A stretch of 64,000 nt of DNA from Archangium violaceum (lineage in GTDB: Bacteria > Myxococcota > Myxococcia > Myxococcales > Myxococcaceae): contig NZ_CP069338.1 in assembly GCF_016859125.1 (NCBI RefSeq), positions 992,001 to 1,056,000 on the forward strand. The letters are read 5' to 3'. Position numbers and translations under genes: made by a program. The notes under the pieces were generated by a model. It was not told the DNA's origin, did no database searches, and was given only the letters and a program-made list of their open reading frames with translations. Shown here one piece after another: positions 41,381-49,734 of the stretch (position 1 is its first letter; each line of letters starts with the position of its first letter).

Positions 41381-42871
41381 ATGAATTGGCTCAACGCACG
41401 CATACGCATGGTCGTCGCGCTCCTGGTCTTCGCGCTGGTCGGCTCCACCGCCGACGCAGCGACGCGGCAGCAGGACATCGATCGGCTCGTCACGAAGTAC
41501 CATCAACTGCGCCAGTTCAACGGTGCCCTGCTGGTCGCCGACGAGAAGGGGGTCATCCTCGAGAAGGGCTATGGCCAGGCGAACTTCGAGTGGAAGGTGC
41601 CGAATACCCCGGACACGAAGTTCCGCATCGGCTCGGTGACCAAGCAGTTCACGGCGATGCTCATCCTGCAGCTCGTCGCGGAGGGGAAGCTCGCGCTCGA
41701 TGACAAGCTCACGAAGCATCTTCCGGACTATCGCAAGGACACGGGCGACCGCGTCACCATTGCCCAACTGCTGAACCACACCTCCGGAATCCCCAGCTAC
41801 ACGACGCCCGCGTTCTTCCAGAACGACTCGCGCGATCCCTACACGGTGGCGGACTTCGTGAAGAAGTTCGCCAGTGGCGACCTCGAGTTCGAACCCGGCA
41901 CGAAGTGGTCGTACAACAACTCCGGTTACTTCCTGCTCGGCGCCATCATCGAGAAGGTCACCGGCGTGACGTACGCCCAGGCGCTGCGGCAACGGCTCTT
42001 CGAGCCACTGGGGATGAAGAGCACCGGCTACGACGTCTCCATGGAGGTGCTGCCGAAGCGAGCGAGTGGCCATCAACTCACGCCCAACGGGTACGTCAAC
42101 GCCCCCTACCTGGACATGTCGCTGCCGTACGCCGCCGGCTCACTGTATTCGACGGTGAAGGACCTCTATCTCTGGGACCGCGCGCTCCACCAGCACAAGC
42201 TGCTGCCCGCTCCGCTCGAGCAACAGATGTTCACGCCAGGGCTGGAGCAGTACGCGTATGGCTGGTGGGTGAAGCCGCTCAAGCTGAACGATGGCAAGAC
42301 AGAGGTCGTCACGGTTGGCCACAGTGGCGGCATCAACGGGTTCAACGCGCTGCTCATCCGTGTACCCGAGCGCAAGGAGCTCGTCGTCGTCCTGGACAAC
42401 ACGTCGCGTGGTGACAAACTCGGCGGCATCGTGGCCGGAGTGCTGAGCATCCTTCATGGCATCAAGCCCCAGCAGCCCCTGAGGGAAATCTCGGAAGTCA
42501 TGATGGAGACCCTCGCGAAGGCGTCCGTGACGGAGGGAGTCGCCAGATACAAGGCCTTGAAGGCGACGAAAGCGGCCGAGTATGACTTCTCCGAGCAGCA
42601 GCTGAACCGCGTTGGCTATCAGCTGCTCGGCTCCGGGCGCCTGGCGGACGCGATCGAGATCTTCAAACTGAATGTGGAGATGTTCCCCCAGAGCGGGAAC
42701 ACCTACGACAGCCTGGGAGAAGCGTACCTGGCCAGCGGGAACGAGGAGCTGGCGCTCGTGAACTACCGCCGGGCGCTGGAGCTGGACCCCTCCAATGCGA
42801 ACGCGGCGAAGACGCTCGAGCGGCTGGAGAAGGCGGGGGGTTCCGCCGGGAAGAAGGCGAAGGCCGAGTAG
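41381..42871 (+). CDS. Serine beta-lactamase-like hydrolase with C-terminal TPRs
   Basis: 496 residues from the ATG at 41381 with GGGGAAC just upstream. A signal peptide (VVALLVFALVGSTADAATRQ) directs it to the periplasm. The penicillin-binding/class C-like fold has the SxxK motif IGSVTKQFTA, the YxN motif KWSYNNSGYF and the HSG motif VGHSGGINGF. After about residue 370 come TPR-like helices: SGRLADAIEIFKLNVEMFPQ, YDSLGEAYLASGNEELALVN and YRRALELDPSNANA. Such enzymes hydrolyse D-amino-acid peptides or esters, rarely antibiotics; the substrate cannot be decided. Convergent with the giant kinase gene. Confidence 0.9.
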   Translation: MNWLNARIRMVVALLVFALVGSTADAATRQQDIDRLVTKYHQLRQFNGALLVADEKGVILEKGYGQANFEWKVPNTPDTKFRIGSVTKQFTAMLILQLVAEGKLALDDKLTKHLPDYRKDTGDRVTIAQLLNHTSGIPSYTTPAFFQNDSRDPYTVADFVKKFASGDLEFEPGTKWSYNNSGYFLLGAIIEKVTGVTYAQALRQRLFEPLGMKSTGYDVSMEVLPKRASGHQLTPNGYVNAPYLDMSLPYAAGSLYSTVKDLYLWDRALHQHKLLPAPLEQQMFTPGLEQYAYGWWVKPLKLNDGKTEVVTVGHSGGINGFNALLIRVPERKELVVVLDNTSRGDKLGGIVAGVLSILHGIKPQQPLREISEVMMETLAKASVTEGVARYKALKATKAAEYDFSEQQLNRVGYQLLGSGRLADAIEIFKLNVEMFPQSGNTYDSLGEAYLASGNEELALVNYRRALELDPSNANAAKTLERLEKAGGSAGKKAKAE

Positions 42872-42928
42872 CAGTCTCCGCCCGTGCAGTCGCCGGGGCG
42901 CGTTGTGGCGAATGGTCGTGCTGTCATC

Positions 42929-42955
42929 CCGTGGACATCGGCCCGATGTCCACGG
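42929..42955. repeat. 13-bp-arm palindrome between convergent genes
   Basis: CCGTGGACATCGG at 42929-42941 mirrors CCGATGTCCACGG at 42943-42955 around a single central base. It lies between the ends of the serine hydrolase and the giant kinase genes, so it may act as a bidirectional terminator, or be a protein-binding site. No T-run follows on either side. Confidence 0.75.
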
Positions 42956-43079
42956 ACTCGCCTCGCCCTCCGGCCCTCGATTCGGCCCCGTGCAGAGCTC
43001 CACCTCAGCCAACGTGGAGCTCACCCCCGCCATGGCCGCCGGGCTCGACAACTACCTCGTGGCGTGGGCGGACTCGCGG
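42945..43079 (+). pseudogene. One-repeat remnant of a beta-propeller-type repeat protein
   Basis: The + strand frame reads DVHGLASPSGPRFGPVQSST-SANVELTPAMAAGLDNYLVA-WADSRDRS. This matches the unit D-[IV]-[YH]-G, then P-A-x-A, then N-Y-L-V-x-W-x-D-S-R that repeats in large secreted myxobacterial proteins. Only one unit is present and there is no start site, so it is probably a gene relic between the two convergent genes. Confidence 0.4.
42995..43022. terminator. Hairpin between convergent genes
   Basis: GAGCTCCAC at 42995-43003 pairs exactly with GTGGAGCTC at 43014-43022 across a 10-base loop. The site lies 124 bases past the serine-hydrolase stop and 73 bases past the kinase stop, compatible with termination from either side. 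No T tract is seen, as is common in very GC-rich genomes. Confidence 0.4.
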
Positions 43080-43094
43080 GACCGCTCGGCCCTG

Positions 43095-46000
43095 CTATTG
43101 CTTTCCGGGTGGGCCGCGTCGTCCCGTCGCCGGCACGCGGCCAGGAGGAAATCCGTCCTCTCCGAGCAAGGCATTGGCTCGCTGGAGCAGACCCCGGTAG
43201 CCAAGCTGGTTCGCCTCTTGCCGGATCGACAGCAGGACCTTGCGCGCCGCCGCGGCCTTCGTGTCGCGGCGAAGCTCCACCTGGAGGAGCCGCGCCTCGA
43301 GCGCCACCCGCTTCATGCCGGCGCGAGCCGCCCGCGCCGCGAGCGCCTGGAGCTGCCGCGCCGCGTCCTCCCGCTCCGAGGGTCCTCCATCCCTCGACAA
43401 CAGGGACGCGCCCGTGAGCACGACCTCCGCCGCGATGAACACGTCCTCGCTGCCACCCGCGAGCGCCCGGGCGTGCTCCAGGGACTCACGCGCCGCCACG
43501 GGCTTCCCCAGGGCCATCAGCGCCCGGGCCTTCACCGCGTGCGAGTGGCCTTCCCCGTCCAGGCTCTTCAGCGCCGCATAGGCCGACAGCGCGGATTCCA
43601 CTACCGCGAGCGCCTCCTGGGGCCGCCCCTCTTCCAGGGACAGACATGCCAGGCCCAGCTCGGTCTCGGCCACGAAGGCGCCCAGGCCTCGCGCCCGCCG
43701 CAACTCCAGCGCGCGCTCCAGCTGACGGCGTGCCTGCACCAGCTCTCCCAACTCCATCAGCAGACAGCCCAGCTCGTAGCGGCCCCAGGCCTCGGTATAG
43801 CCATCCTCGAAGAGCACCTGGGCCGCATGACTCCCCTCCTCGAGCAGACGCTTCCCCTCGTCCAGCGCCCCCATGAGCCGCCGCACGGAGCCCTTCAGGA
43901 TGGTGCTGGAGTTCATGTCGGAGAGCCGCCCGCGCTGCCGGTAGAGCTCCACGGCCCTGCTCGCACGCCTCAGGCCCTCGGAGAGCTCGCCCAGACGGCA
44001 GCTCAGCCCCCCGGAGCACAGGAGGGCTTCGGCCTCGAGCGAAGCGCCCTTGATTTCCCGGGCCGCCTGGATGGCGGAGACGAACACGCGCTCGGCCTCG
44101 AGCAGCCGCCCCATGTCGATGAGCGCCATGGCGTGCACGAGCATCGAGCGTGCCGCGCCTCCCCTGTCTCCACTCGCCAGGAAGAGCTCCTCCGACTCCT
44201 CCAGCAGCTCGACGGCGCGCCGGGGCTCTCCGAGGTTGCGCGCCGCGTAGGCCTCCATGATGAGCGCGGAAGCGGCGAGCTGGCCCTGGCTGGCCCTGAG
44301 GGAGCGGGACACCGCCGTCTCCGCGTGCCGCCGGGAGGAGATGAAGTCAGCGGTCGCGCTCGTGGCCACCGCCGCGGCCAGCTCTATTCGCGCATCCGCC
44401 CCCAGGGGGGGCGGGAGCCGGCGCAACGCCTCCAGGGTGGACTGGGCCTCCCGGTTCTGCCCCGCGGACAGCTGCGCGAATACCAGCGCGGTGCCGTACT
44501 CCACGTTGTCCGGAAAGAACTCGAAGAGTGTCCGGTACGCCTCGATGGCTCGAGGCCACTCGGAATGGGCCTCGTGGTGGCGAGCCGAGACCAGGAGGCG
44601 CTCCTCTCGTGAGAGGCTCGCGGATAGCTCGAAGGCCCGGCGCGCTGCCTCCTTCGCCGCCTCCTCCTGGTAGAGCTGCTGGAGGGCGGCGGCCAGCGCC
44701 GAGTGGGCGGGGGCGAAGGCAGGCTCCCGCGCCACCACGCGTTCGAAGCGCTCCACGGCGGAGGCCGCGTCATGGCCGCGCAGGGCGGCGAGCCCCTCGG
44801 CGTAGAGCCGTGCGGCCTCGGGCTCTCCAGGCATCGCGCTGCGCACGCCGTGGGCCTGCTCGGTGGTCAGCGGCGCCAGACCCAGACGCTTTCGTAGCGC
44901 GGTGCCCACGCGCGAGACGAGCTCCAACAACTCCCGCTCCGCGCCCACCTCCGTCAGGTGGGCCAGCGTCTCGCCCGTGGTGGCCTCCTGCAGACGCAGG
45001 TTCAACCGCAGCCGCGCGTCCTCCTCGCGCCCCTGCACGAGGTAGGCCCCGGTGAGCACCAGGTCCACGCCCGAGTGCGCGCGGATGCGCTGCAGCGTGG
45101 CTTCCGCGAAGCCCTCTTCCTCTGGAAGGAGGAGATCCCGGCGCATCTGCACGACGCCTTCCCCGGGAAGCAGGCGGAGCTGTTCCCCCATGGCCAGCTC
45201 CGCGGAGAGCAGCTCCGCCAGGGCGGTGGACAACCAGGCCAATTCGGCCCTGGCCATCAGGTTGCGTGGAGCGAGCACCGCCACCACCCGCCGTGCCACC
45301 GACGGTGTCCCCGCGGTCGACGTCGCCGTCGTGGACTTCAAGGGAGAGCGCCTCCTGGACGAAGTAGGGGTCACGGGGGCCGGGGTGGGCGCTCCGCCGC
45401 GCAGCGCGGCGACGGCCTCGGACGCGGTGGCGAACCGCGCCTCCGGCTGGCGAGCCAGACAGCGCAGGAGCGCCTCCTCCCAGAAAGGAGCCAGCTCCGG
45501 TACCAGCTCGCGCGGAGAAGGGGGCGCCTGGCGCAGCCGCAGCAGGGAGGCGGCCATCGGCGTCTCCGCCACGAAGGGCCGCCGTCCCGTCACCATCTCG
45601 AAGAGCACCAACCCGAAGGCATAGATGTCGGAGGCAGGCGACAGCGGCAGGCCCTCCAGCTGCTCCGGGGACATGTAGAAGGGACTGCCGACGACATGGC
45701 CATCCTTCGATGCCGAGCCGTCTCCCTCGAGCAGCTCACCACGGGCCAGGCCGAAGTCGGTCACCACCGCGCGCAAGCCCCCCGCCATCGGCGGCGCGGG
45801 CACCAGCATCACATTGCCGGGTTTGAAGTCGCGGTGGATGATCTGCGCGGCATGCGCCGCATCGAGCGCGCCCGCCATCTGCTCGGCCAGCCGCAGCACC
45901 TGCTCCGGCGGCATCCTCCCGTGACGGGAGAGCTGCGCATGGAGCGTCCGCCCCGCGAGCAGCTCCATGGTGAGGAAGACGATCCGGTATGACGGCCCTC

Positions 46001-46373
46001 CCTCCACCGGGACGACCTCGTGCTCTCCGATATCGAAGACACGGCAGACGTTGGCATGCGTCACCCGGCGCGCCAGCCGCAGCTCGCGCTTGAAGCGCAG
46101 GAGTGCCTCCGGCGTGGCGGCCAGCTCCGGACGAATCGTCTTGAGCGCCACGGGCTCGTGAAGCGAGAGATCCTCCGCCGCGTACACCTCGCCCATGCCC
46201 CCCCGTGAGAGGAAACGCATCACCTGGTAGCGTCCGGCGACCTTCGTTCCCCCGGCGAACGCTCGTCCTGGAGAGGGAGGGGGGACCGGGCCCGGAAGCA
46301 GGGGCTCCGCCTCCGTACCACCCCGAATCAACGTGCTCGTGCTCTGCAGCGCCTCGGGGGATTTGCGCGCCAT
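43095..46373 (-). CDS. Large Ser/Thr protein kinase with TPR sensor/output region
   Basis: 1092 residues from the ATG at 46373. Kinase domain at about 45-315: LSRGGMGEVYAAEDLSLHEP, VALKTIRPE, IIHRDFKPGNVMLVP, VVTDFGLARGE, GSPFYMSPEQLEG and SDIYAFGLVLFEMV. A linker is followed by an adenylyl-cyclase-associated-like region (AELLSAELAMGEQLRLLPGE, VDLVLTGAYLVQGRE), then about 600 residues of TPR-like helices, for example YAEGLAALRGHDAASAVERF and YELGCLLMELGELVQARRQL. No membrane helix. This type is abundant in myxobacteria; the TPRs presumably bind partner proteins. The gene is preceded by a GTCACA-TGTGAC palindrome. Confidence 0.92.
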   Translation of the reverse strand: MARKSPEALQSTSTLIRGGTEAEPLLPGPVPPPSPGRAFAGGTKVAGRYQVMRFLSRGGMGEVYAAEDLSLHEPVALKTIRPELAATPEALLRFKRELRLARRVTHANVCRVFDIGEHEVVPVEGGPSYRIVFLTMELLAGRTLHAQLSRHGRMPPEQVLRLAEQMAGALDAAHAAQIIHRDFKPGNVMLVPAPPMAGGLRAVVTDFGLARGELLEGDGSASKDGHVVGSPFYMSPEQLEGLPLSPASDIYAFGLVLFEMVTGRRPFVAETPMAASLLRLRQAPPSPRELVPELAPFWEEALLRCLARQPEARFATASEAVAALRGGAPTPAPVTPTSSRRRSPLKSTTATSTAGTPSVARRVVAVLAPRNLMARAELAWLSTALAELLSAELAMGEQLRLLPGEGVVQMRRDLLLPEEEGFAEATLQRIRAHSGVDLVLTGAYLVQGREEDARLRLNLRLQEATTGETLAHLTEVGAERELLELVSRVGTALRKRLGLAPLTTEQAHGVRSAMPGEPEAARLYAEGLAALRGHDAASAVERFERVVAREPAFAPAHSALAAALQQLYQEEAAKEAARRAFELSASLSREERLLVSARHHEAHSEWPRAIEAYRTLFEFFPDNVEYGTALVFAQLSAGQNREAQSTLEALRRLPPPLGADARIELAAAVATSATADFISSRRHAETAVSRSLRASQGQLAASALIMEAYAARNLGEPRRAVELLEESEELFLASGDRGGAARSMLVHAMALIDMGRLLEAERVFVSAIQAAREIKGASLEAEALLCSGGLSCRLGELSEGLRRASRAVELYRQRGRLSDMNSSTILKGSVRRLMGALDEGKRLLEEGSHAAQVLFEDGYTEAWGRYELGCLLMELGELVQARRQLERALELRRARGLGAFVAETELGLACLSLEEGRPQEALAVVESALSAYAALKSLDGEGHSHAVKARALMALGKPVAARESLEHARALAGGSEDVFIAAEVVLTGASLLSRDGGPSEREDAARQLQALAARAARAGMKRVALEARLLQVELRRDTKAAAARKVLLSIRQEANQLGYRGLLQRANALLGEDGFPPGRVPATGRRGPPGKQ

Positions 46374-46406
46374 GACTCGGAAGTACTCCCGTCTCAGCCG
46401 ACGGCG

Positions 46407-46424
46407 GTCACACTAACATGTGAC
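46407..46424. promoter_or_regulatory. Palindrome upstream of the giant kinase gene
   Basis: GTCACA-ctaaca-TGTGAC is a perfect 6-bp inverted repeat 34-51 bases before the kinase start, where an operator would be expected. It is a mirror of the CRP/FNR half-site order and cannot be assigned to a regulator. Confidence 0.35.
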
Positions 46425-46506
46425 GCCGAGCGCCGTGACGGCCCTTCCCCCCGAGCGGCCGAAGCGCGGCGGCCGCTCACGACCTGGACGGTGGTGGTAC
46501 CCGCCC

Positions 46507-47151
46507 TCACACGCTCCCGCGCTCCTCCTTGCGCAGCACCAGGAGCTTCGACAGGTACCAGCGCTCCGTCTTCACCGTCCGCAACCCGTGGCGCGCGAAG
46601 AGCGCCGGAAGATCCAGCCGCGAGTAGTCCAGGAAGAAGGGCTCGTTGAAGTAGGCCTCGAAGTGCTCGAAGGGGCCCGGCTCCTCGCCGGAGCCGTCCC
46701 CCTCCTGAATGGCATCCATGAAGAGCAGCGTCCCTCCCGGCGCGAGCACGCGCGCCATCTCCGCGGTGACACGCTCGATGACCGGCAGCGGCAGCTCGTG
46801 GAAAAGCCAGATGCAGGTGAGCAGATCGAAACGGCCCGTCCACTCCGGGAGCATCCGCTCGGCGTTCATCTGCAGGAGCGTGGCCTTGCGGCGCAACAGC
46901 CGGGCCGCCTCCAGGTAGGCCGGGGAGAGATCGATTCCCGTGTAGCGATGCCGCCGGTTCTGCAGCCACGCCTGGCCCATCCACGTCGCCGGGCCACACG
47001 CTACATCGAGGATGTCCAGGTGGTTTCCCTCGGGAATCTGATCGATGACCCCCTGGCGCATGAGCCGATTGGCCCCCATGTTGTGCCAGTGAGCGGGGAA
47101 TGCTGGAAATCGAATTCGACATCCGCCGCAGGTAGCACGATGGACTGACAC
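46507..47151 (-). CDS. Class I SAM-dependent methyltransferase
   Basis: 214 residues from a GTG at 47151 (VSVHRATCGGCRIRF); an ATG at 47079 (MGANRLMRQGVID) would drop 24 residues and may be the real start. Motif I is LDILDVACGPATWMGQAW, motif II YTGIDLSPAYLEAARLL, motif III FDLLTCIWLFHELPLPVIER, and the post-motif APGGTLLFMDAIQEGDGSGE. This is the fold of small-molecule methyltransferases; the acceptor is unknown. No strong ribosome site is seen before either start, and the N-terminus looks short compared with relatives that carry a longer cap region. Confidence 0.85.
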   Translation of the reverse strand: MSVHRATCGGCRIRFPAFPAHWHNMGANRLMRQGVIDQIPEGNHLDILDVACGPATWMGQAWLQNRRHRYTGIDLSPAYLEAARLLRRKATLLQMNAERMLPEWTGRFDLLTCIWLFHELPLPVIERVTAEMARVLAPGGTLLFMDAIQEGDGSGEEPGPFEHFEAYFNEPFFLDYSRLDLPALFARHGLRTVKTERWYLSKLLVLRKEERGSV

Positions 47152-47160
47152 GCCGCAGGG

Positions 47161-47182
47161 GGCCCGGCGGGTCCGCCGGGCC
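47161..47182 (-). terminator. Strong stem-loop after the di-haem lipoprotein gene
   Basis: GGCCCGGCGG-gt-CCGCCGGGCC is a perfect 10-bp inverted repeat 13 bases past the stop of the gene at 47195-49402 on the same strand. No poly-T follows. It likely ends that transcript before the methyltransferase. Confidence 0.65.
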
Positions 47183-47194
47183 GCCCCGGTCAGC

Positions 47195-49402
47195 TCACAA
47201 CGACTCGAGGAAGGCGATCACCGCCGTACGGTCTTCCTTCGAGAGCGCCTCGTACAGTGCGCGGCTGGCGCTCGCCTCACCGCCGTGCCACCCGATGGCC
47301 TCGTTCAGGGTGCGGGCGCGGCCATCGTGCAGGTACCGGACGTTCTGCACGCCGCCCTGCACATACTTCAGCGAGCCCAGGCCCCACAGCGGCGCCGTGC
47401 GCCACATGCTCGGAGCGGCCTGGCCCTCGGTGAGCGTGTCGGCCAGCTCCGGACCCATGTCGTGCAGCAACATGTCGGTATACGGGCGGATGGTCTGGTT
47501 GCGCAGCTCGGCGAACGGATGGGTGTTGCCCGTGGTCATCTGCGCGGTGTGGCAGGCCGTGCACTGGGCCTGGGCGAAGAGGACACTGCCGCGGGCGATC
47601 AGCTCCGGGTTCACATCATGCTCCGGCGAGACGCGGATGCCCTCGGGGTAACCGCTGCGCAGGCTGCGCTGGGCCGGCACACCGATGAGCGCCAGGTAGT
47701 CCGACATGCGCTGGAGCTCCTCGGCCGACACCGCCGTGGCGCCAGCGCCGTTGCGGCAGTCGGGTGCGCCCTGCTGGCAGCTGCGCGACGGGAACACGGG
47801 AGAGGTGACGCCCATGTCCTTCACGAGCGCATCACCCACCTGGTGACGCAAGCTCGCCTTGGTGGCCTTCCAGCCGAAGCGGCCCAGGTGCACCTTGCCG
47901 GTCTCGGGGTCGTTCACCCAGTGCGGCACGCCACGCACACCGTCACCGTTTTTGTCATCGGGATCGGCCAGCGCCAGGATGGTGGGCTCGGCCACGGCTT
48001 CCAGCAGGCCCATGCCGATGACCTGCGGCGCCTGCCGCACGGAATAGAGCGACGGCACGGGCCCCTTGAAGGAGTAGACCGGCTTGACCAGCTCGACCTG
48101 CTCGCCACCGGCCAGCGTGCGCACTGTCTTCTCGTAGGACGCCACGCTGACCGCGTAGTCGGGGGCCGTGGTGGAGGCGGCCCGCTGCTGCACGTTCAGA
48201 CCGTAGGTGGGATCGGGCAATACCGTGCCGTTGGCGCTCGCGATACCGGTGAGCACCGACAGGGTGTCGAGCCGCGCGCCCTGGTCCGGCATCGGGCTGC
48301 GGCCGTTGGCCGTGTGGCACTCGATGCAGCGCGCCTGGTTGTAGCGCGGGCCCAGCTGCCCCACGTGCTCGGTGAACACGGGGTTGGTGTTCGGGTGCTC
48401 GGAGTGCTTGCCGTCGGCGAACGAGGTGTGGAACAGACGGCGTCCCTGCACGAACCGCTTGGTGTTGCCGATGCCAATGTTGTTGGCCATCTGCTGGAAC
48501 ACCCGATGCGGCTCTTCCGAGTAGTTGTAGGACACGCTGGCCTGGCCACCCAGCAGGGTCGAGTCGGGCAGGGGCTCGGAATCCAGGTTGGGGACGATGC
48601 CGTACCAGGGGCGCATCCCCTTGCCCACCACGTACAGCTGCTCGAACGAGTAGTAGCGCTCACCGCCACCGTCGATGACCGGGCGCTGGAGGCGCGGCGC
48701 GGGGGCCAGCTCGATCTTGTCGCCAATCTTCAACGGGCTATGCGGAGACGTGCGCCAGTTGGACGTGAAGGACATCCGGCACGTGCGCTCGCCCGCGTGA
48801 CAGATGGGCTTGTTGCCCTCGTTGGGGTTGTTGAAGCCATAGTTCAACGACCAGCCGAAGTCGCGCACGTTCGGGTCGTTGATGTTGCGGAACAGGCTGA
48901 AGGTGGTGCCGTCGAACGTGCCGTCGTTGACGTGGAGGATCACCTCGATGCGCTGGCGGCCGGCGGGCACTTCGTCGCGGATCTCCAGACCGAAGGTCCG
49001 GTTCTGGAAATAGAAGGTGGGGAAGGTGAAGTACCGGCCCGGGCCCTGGTCGGGGGCGTCCCAGGCCTCGCCCCGCTCACGCGCATGGCGCTCGGTGGGC
49101 CGTGCGCCCATGAAGGTGACGAGGGTGCCGTCGGGCTCGGTGTACTGGATCTGCTCGGTGATGGGGGTATCGGCCGCGAACAGCGGCGAGTACTCGGCCA
49201 ACACACCGGTGCCCACCGGGGCGGGGGTGATGGGCGCGTTGGGCGAGCCTTCCGGGGGCGGGGAGGAACCCGTGCCTCCGCCCTCGCTGCTACCGCCGCA
49301 AGCCGTCAACGACACGACAGCGGCAAACACCGTCGCCAGGGCCGAAGCGGAGGGGCGCCCAGACGAACCGGAGGATATTGTTGTCGGTTTCGTGGAGTTC
49401 AT
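47195..49402 (-). CDS. Di-haem cytochrome c lipoprotein (DUF1111, DHOR family)
   Basis: 735 residues from the ATG at 49402. A signal ends VVSLTACGGSSEGG, a lipobox with a Gly/Ser linker. After an N-terminal region of about 300 residues, not recognised, comes the di-haem oxidoreductase part: haem site CIECHTANGRSPM near residue 359, YSLRQ-like SLYSVRQAPQVIGMGLLEAV, DPDDKNGDGVRGVPHWV, and second haem site CTACHTAQMTTG near 614, then ELADTLTEGQAAPSMWRTAP and VRYLHDGRARTLNEAIGWHG. It is exported and electron-transferring; the electron donor and acceptor are unknown. Calcium-binding is plausible in DDKNGDG. Confidence 0.9.
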   Translation of the reverse strand: MNSTKPTTISSGSSGRPSASALATVFAAVVSLTACGGSSEGGGTGSSPPPEGSPNAPITPAPVGTGVLAEYSPLFAADTPITEQIQYTEPDGTLVTFMGARPTERHARERGEAWDAPDQGPGRYFTFPTFYFQNRTFGLEIRDEVPAGRQRIEVILHVNDGTFDGTTFSLFRNINDPNVRDFGWSLNYGFNNPNEGNKPICHAGERTCRMSFTSNWRTSPHSPLKIGDKIELAPAPRLQRPVIDGGGERYYSFEQLYVVGKGMRPWYGIVPNLDSEPLPDSTLLGGQASVSYNYSEEPHRVFQQMANNIGIGNTKRFVQGRRLFHTSFADGKHSEHPNTNPVFTEHVGQLGPRYNQARCIECHTANGRSPMPDQGARLDTLSVLTGIASANGTVLPDPTYGLNVQQRAASTTAPDYAVSVASYEKTVRTLAGGEQVELVKPVYSFKGPVPSLYSVRQAPQVIGMGLLEAVAEPTILALADPDDKNGDGVRGVPHWVNDPETGKVHLGRFGWKATKASLRHQVGDALVKDMGVTSPVFPSRSCQQGAPDCRNGAGATAVSAEELQRMSDYLALIGVPAQRSLRSGYPEGIRVSPEHDVNPELIARGSVLFAQAQCTACHTAQMTTGNTHPFAELRNQTIRPYTDMLLHDMGPELADTLTEGQAAPSMWRTAPLWGLGSLKYVQGGVQNVRYLHDGRARTLNEAIGWHGGEASASRALYEALSKEDRTAVIAFLESL

Positions 49403-49734
49403 GGGGGGTCTTTGACTCGGGTTCTACGACTGGATGTCATTCCAACTGCACTCCGAGTCTAACGTCCCATCCAGACAGTCACCAACTGGTTTAATGCTGA
49501 AAAGCGGATTTTCGCGATGACATGGACAGTGGCGGATGGTTTTCTCGTTTGATTGGAGAGTAGAGGCGTACCGGCACTTTTCGCGCCTGGGCGGTAGACC
49601 CGTTTTATTCAAGATTGAGAAACGGAGCCCTCGACGAGAGGGTGGGTTCCGATAGATCGCGGTGGCCGTCACGCCTTCATCACGCCTCGCCTGACATGTA
49701 CCTCCCCGCCTTTGTTACAGGGGAGACAATCCAT
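49403..49734. other. 332-base divergent upstream region
   Basis: This gap separates the starts of two divergent lipoprotein genes. It is clearly richer in A and T than the coding DNA around it (for example gattttcgcgatgacatgg). Only a small hairpin, CCCTC-gacga-GAGGG at 49628-49642, stands out. Promoters for both genes must lie here, but no confident -35/-10 pair was identified. Confidence 0.5.
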
